Part shown: one piece after another, positions 62,315-64,000 of the stretch
Layout: each line of letters begins with the position of its first letter
How positions within the stretch are numbered: the stretch's first letter is position 1
Source of the DNA: an uncultured Roseovarius sp.
Lineage (GTDB): Bacteria; Pseudomonadota; Alphaproteobacteria; Rhodobacterales; Rhodobacteraceae
NCBI GenBank assembly: GCA_947497295.1
Contig: CANMFU010000001.1
Coordinates: 1,054,001 to 1,118,000 of the forward strand
Direction of reading: 5' to 3'
Length of the DNA: 64,000 nucleotides
Program-made: the position numbers and the translations under genes
Notes under the pieces: generated by a model
The model's input: the letters and a program-made list of their open reading frames with translations, nothing else
Told to the model about the DNA's origin: nothing
Databases searched by the model: none

Positions 62315-63349
62315 ATGCGAAAATCCACTTCCACACTGGCCGCAAGCCTTGCAGCCGCCGTCGCCCTTGCGGGGCCGGCATCGGCCGAGGGCAAGCTGAA
62401 TATCTACAACTGGGGCAACTATACCAACCCCGAATTGATCGAGAAGTTCGAGAAGGAATTCAACGTCGAGGTCACGCAGGACGAATACGACAGCAATGAG
62501 ATCATGCTGGCGAAGGTGCGCGAAGGCAACAGCGGCTATGACATCGTCGTGCCTAGCGATTCCACCGTGCCGGTGATGATCGATCAGGGCCTGCTGGCCG
62601 AGATCAAGCCGAACGAGATGGAAAATTACGGCAACATGGATCCCCGCTGGATCGATGTCTATTGGGACGAGGGGCGCAACTACACCGTGCCATGGCTCTG
62701 GGGTACGACCGCGCTGACCGTCGATACCGCCGTTTACGATGGCGAGCTGGACAGCCTGTCGCTGCTGTTCGAGCCGCCGGAGGAGTTGCAGGGCCGCATC
62801 AACATGCTGAACGACATGGGCGAGGTGATCAACGCCGCGCTGCGCTACAAGGGCTATGATCGCTGCAACAGCAACACGGACGAGCTGCGCGACGTGACCG
62901 AGCTGATGATCAGCGCCAAACAGCATTGGCGCACCATGGATTACGCCACGATCGAGAAGCTGACTTCGGGCGATGTGGATGCCAGCCACAGCTATAACGG
63001 CGCTGCGATCCGCTCGCGCGACCAGCGCCCGACACTGCAATACGTTTATCCCAAGGAAGGGTTTACCGGCTGGATGGACAACGTTGCCGTCCTCGCGGAT
63101 GCGCCCAACATGGAAAACGCCAAGCTGTTCGTGAATTTTCTGATGGTCCCCGAGAATGCGGCGCTGCTGTCGAACTTTGCCCGCTATGCGAACGGCATCA
63201 CGGGTAGCGAGGAGTTCATGGATGACGATATCAGGGACGCGCCGGAAATCGTGCTGCCTGAGGGCGCGCCGACGCCTGATTTCGTTCGTCCCTGCCCGCA
63301 GGAAGTGACGGATATGTATAACCGCATCTGGACGAAGCTCAAGCAATAG
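62315..63349 (+). CDS. potD: Periplasmic polyamine-type substrate-binding protein PotD-like
   Basis: A 344-aa protein with a signal peptide (cleaved after GPASA, residues 1-24). The mature N-terminus is EGKLNIYNWGNYTNPELIEK, the typical start of PotD/PotF proteins. The VVPSD segment and DASHSYNGAA contribute to the binding cleft. The ATG has CGGAGGA upstream. The ligand could be putrescine, spermidine or a related cation; the exact residues cannot be judged without alignment. Confidence 0.92.
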   Translation: MRKSTSTLAASLAAAVALAGPASAEGKLNIYNWGNYTNPELIEKFEKEFNVEVTQDEYDSNEIMLAKVREGNSGYDIVVPSDSTVPVMIDQGLLAEIKPNEMENYGNMDPRWIDVYWDEGRNYTVPWLWGTTALTVDTAVYDGELDSLSLLFEPPEELQGRINMLNDMGEVINAALRYKGYDRCNSNTDELRDVTELMISAKQHWRTMDYATIEKLTSGDVDASHSYNGAAIRSRDQRPTLQYVYPKEGFTGWMDNVAVLADAPNMENAKLFVNFLMVPENAALLSNFARYANGITGSEEFMDDDIRDAPEIVLPEGAPTPDFVRPCPQEVTDMYNRIWTKLKQ

Positions 63350-63366
63350 GGCATTGCCTGTTCAGA

Positions 63367-63391
63367 CGGGGCGTGCAAAATGCGCGCCCCG
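63367..63391 (+). terminator. Hairpin after the PotD-like gene
   Basis: CGGGGCGTGC and GCGCGCCCCG pair (one G-T pair) around an AAAAT loop, 17 nt after the stop. CCGCTCTTTT follows, a weak T-run, so it may partly separate the transporter from the hydrolase gene. Confidence 0.5.
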
Positions 63392-63437
63392 CCGCTCTTT
63401 TCGAGCGCATCGCGCACATCCCGGAGGAAATCCACCC

Positions 63438-64000
63438 ATGTCAGTCCCCGCCGTCCCCGTCCCCGCGCCAATCCCGATGACCGCGCGCGAACAAGGCATC
63501 ATGGAAGGCTTCCCGCCGGCACCCGAGAAAATTCCCGGCCCCACGAACTGGGACATGCCGCCCTTCAACCGCTGGTCATTCCAGCACATACGCAACTTGT
63601 TCCCAACCACCGAGGTCCGCCGCGGCAGTGGCCCCGTGCGCGATCTGCCCTCCGCTCCGCAGGAGCGTCTGGGCGAGGTGACGTTCAAGGCAACAAGCGG
63701 CGAGATGACCACGATCGACAACTGGCTGGCCCATAGCTACACCGATGGATTCATGGTGATGAGCCGTGGCAAGGTCGTGTCAGAGCAGTATTTCAACGGC
63801 ATGGAGGGACATACCCCGCACCTGTCGCAATCGGTCGCCAAGTCAATTGTCGGCACGCTGGCCGGTGTTCTGCATGGCGAGGGCGCGCTGGATCTGCATG
63901 CCCCCATTCTGGATCTGATCCCCGAATTGGGCAAATCGGGCTATGCCGGCGCCACCGTGGGCCAGGTTCTGGACATGCGCAGCGGCACGCGGTTCACCGA
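63438..64000 (+). CDS. Serine hydrolase of the beta-lactamase/class C family, C-terminus cut by window edge
   Basis: 187 residues are visible, from ATG 63438 (GGAGGAAA 7 nt upstream) to the window end. The catalytic SxxK motif is SVAK at residues 132-135 in HLSQSVAKSIVG, followed by the LHAPILDLIPEL helix and TVGQVLDMRSGTRF, all typical of Pfam Beta-lactamase PF00144 enzymes. These include esterases, amidases and peptidases; resistance function is not implied. It has no signal peptide, so it is probably cytoplasmic. It lies downstream of the transporter on the same strand and may degrade an imported amide or ester. Confidence 0.88.
   Translation, partial: MSVPAVPVPAPIPMTAREQGIMEGFPPAPEKIPGPTNWDMPPFNRWSFQHIRNLFPTTEVRRGSGPVRDLPSAPQERLGEVTFKATSGEMTTIDNWLAHSYTDGFMVMSRGKVVSEQYFNGMEGHTPHLSQSVAKSIVGTLAGVLHGEGALDLHAPILDLIPELGKSGYAGATVGQVLDMRSGTRFT

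Overview
The window is high-GC DNA from an alphaproteobacterium, most likely a member of the Rhodobacteraceae (Roseobacter group). The pointers are adjacent ctrA and sciP cell-cycle regulators, TrmFO instead of TrmA, the LpxI type of lipid A enzyme, the DUF6456/DUF6477 pair, and an IscU-like scaffold family typical of that order. This placement is inferred from gene content, not from a database search. No tRNA, rRNA, CRISPR array, insertion sequence or prophage was seen.

Region 1 (1-12.9 kb) is the accessory part. A minus-strand run of at least 14 tightly packed genes holds an arginine deiminase operon (YfcC-type antiporter, arcA, arcB, arcC), then, after 64 nt, a complete N-type rotary ATPase operon in the canonical order atpD-C-Q-R-B-E-F-A-G with no delta subunit, then a CBS-domain gene cut by the window edge. 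Arginine catabolism yields ATP through carbamate kinase, and the N-ATPase can spend ATP to pump ions, so the run reads as an arginine-powered ion-pumping module for energy-limited or anoxic life. A divergent gene encodes a baeRF-type (eRF1-like) protein. The shared intergenic region carries an FNR-like half-palindrome.

Region 2 (13-25.6 kb) has a DUF6456 HTH protein and a divergent DUF6477 protein, an MttB-family methyltransferase without pyrrolysine, guaA, a P-loop protein of unknown role, metA (with the acetyltransferase-type Glu), an alpha/beta hydrolase, ppk2 overlapping a TetR gene, an OafA-like acyltransferase, and rplM-rpsI with a clear promoter and terminator.

Region 3 (25.7-38 kb) holds a thioesterase divergent from an ECHDC3-like crotonase that lacks both catalytic glutamates, a 358-nt intergenic region with a long nested hairpin, trmFO, gluQ, hisI, an IscU-like scaffold with only two of the three usual cysteines, a 43-aa small protein, recG-ligA, ctrA-sciP and mnmA.

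Region 4 (38-50.3 kb) is the conserved envelope and translation cluster on the minus strand: pyrH-frr-uppS-cdsA-dxr-rseP-(41-aa protein)-bamA-ompH-fabZ-lpxA-lpxI-lpxB. It links isoprenoid, phospholipid and lipid A synthesis with outer-membrane protein assembly. Region 5 (50.4-64 kb) has miaA, an AraC regulator, a lytic transglycosylase, ssb, slyX, dnaE, a YtcJ-like amidohydrolase, a spermidine/putrescine-type ABC transporter (potABCD-like) and the start of a serine hydrolase cut by the right edge. Regions 2-5 look mostly like ordinary chromosome. The strongest candidates for new biology are the fused arginine deiminase/N-ATPase locus with its FNR-like site and baeRF neighbour, and the nested hairpin upstream of trmFO.
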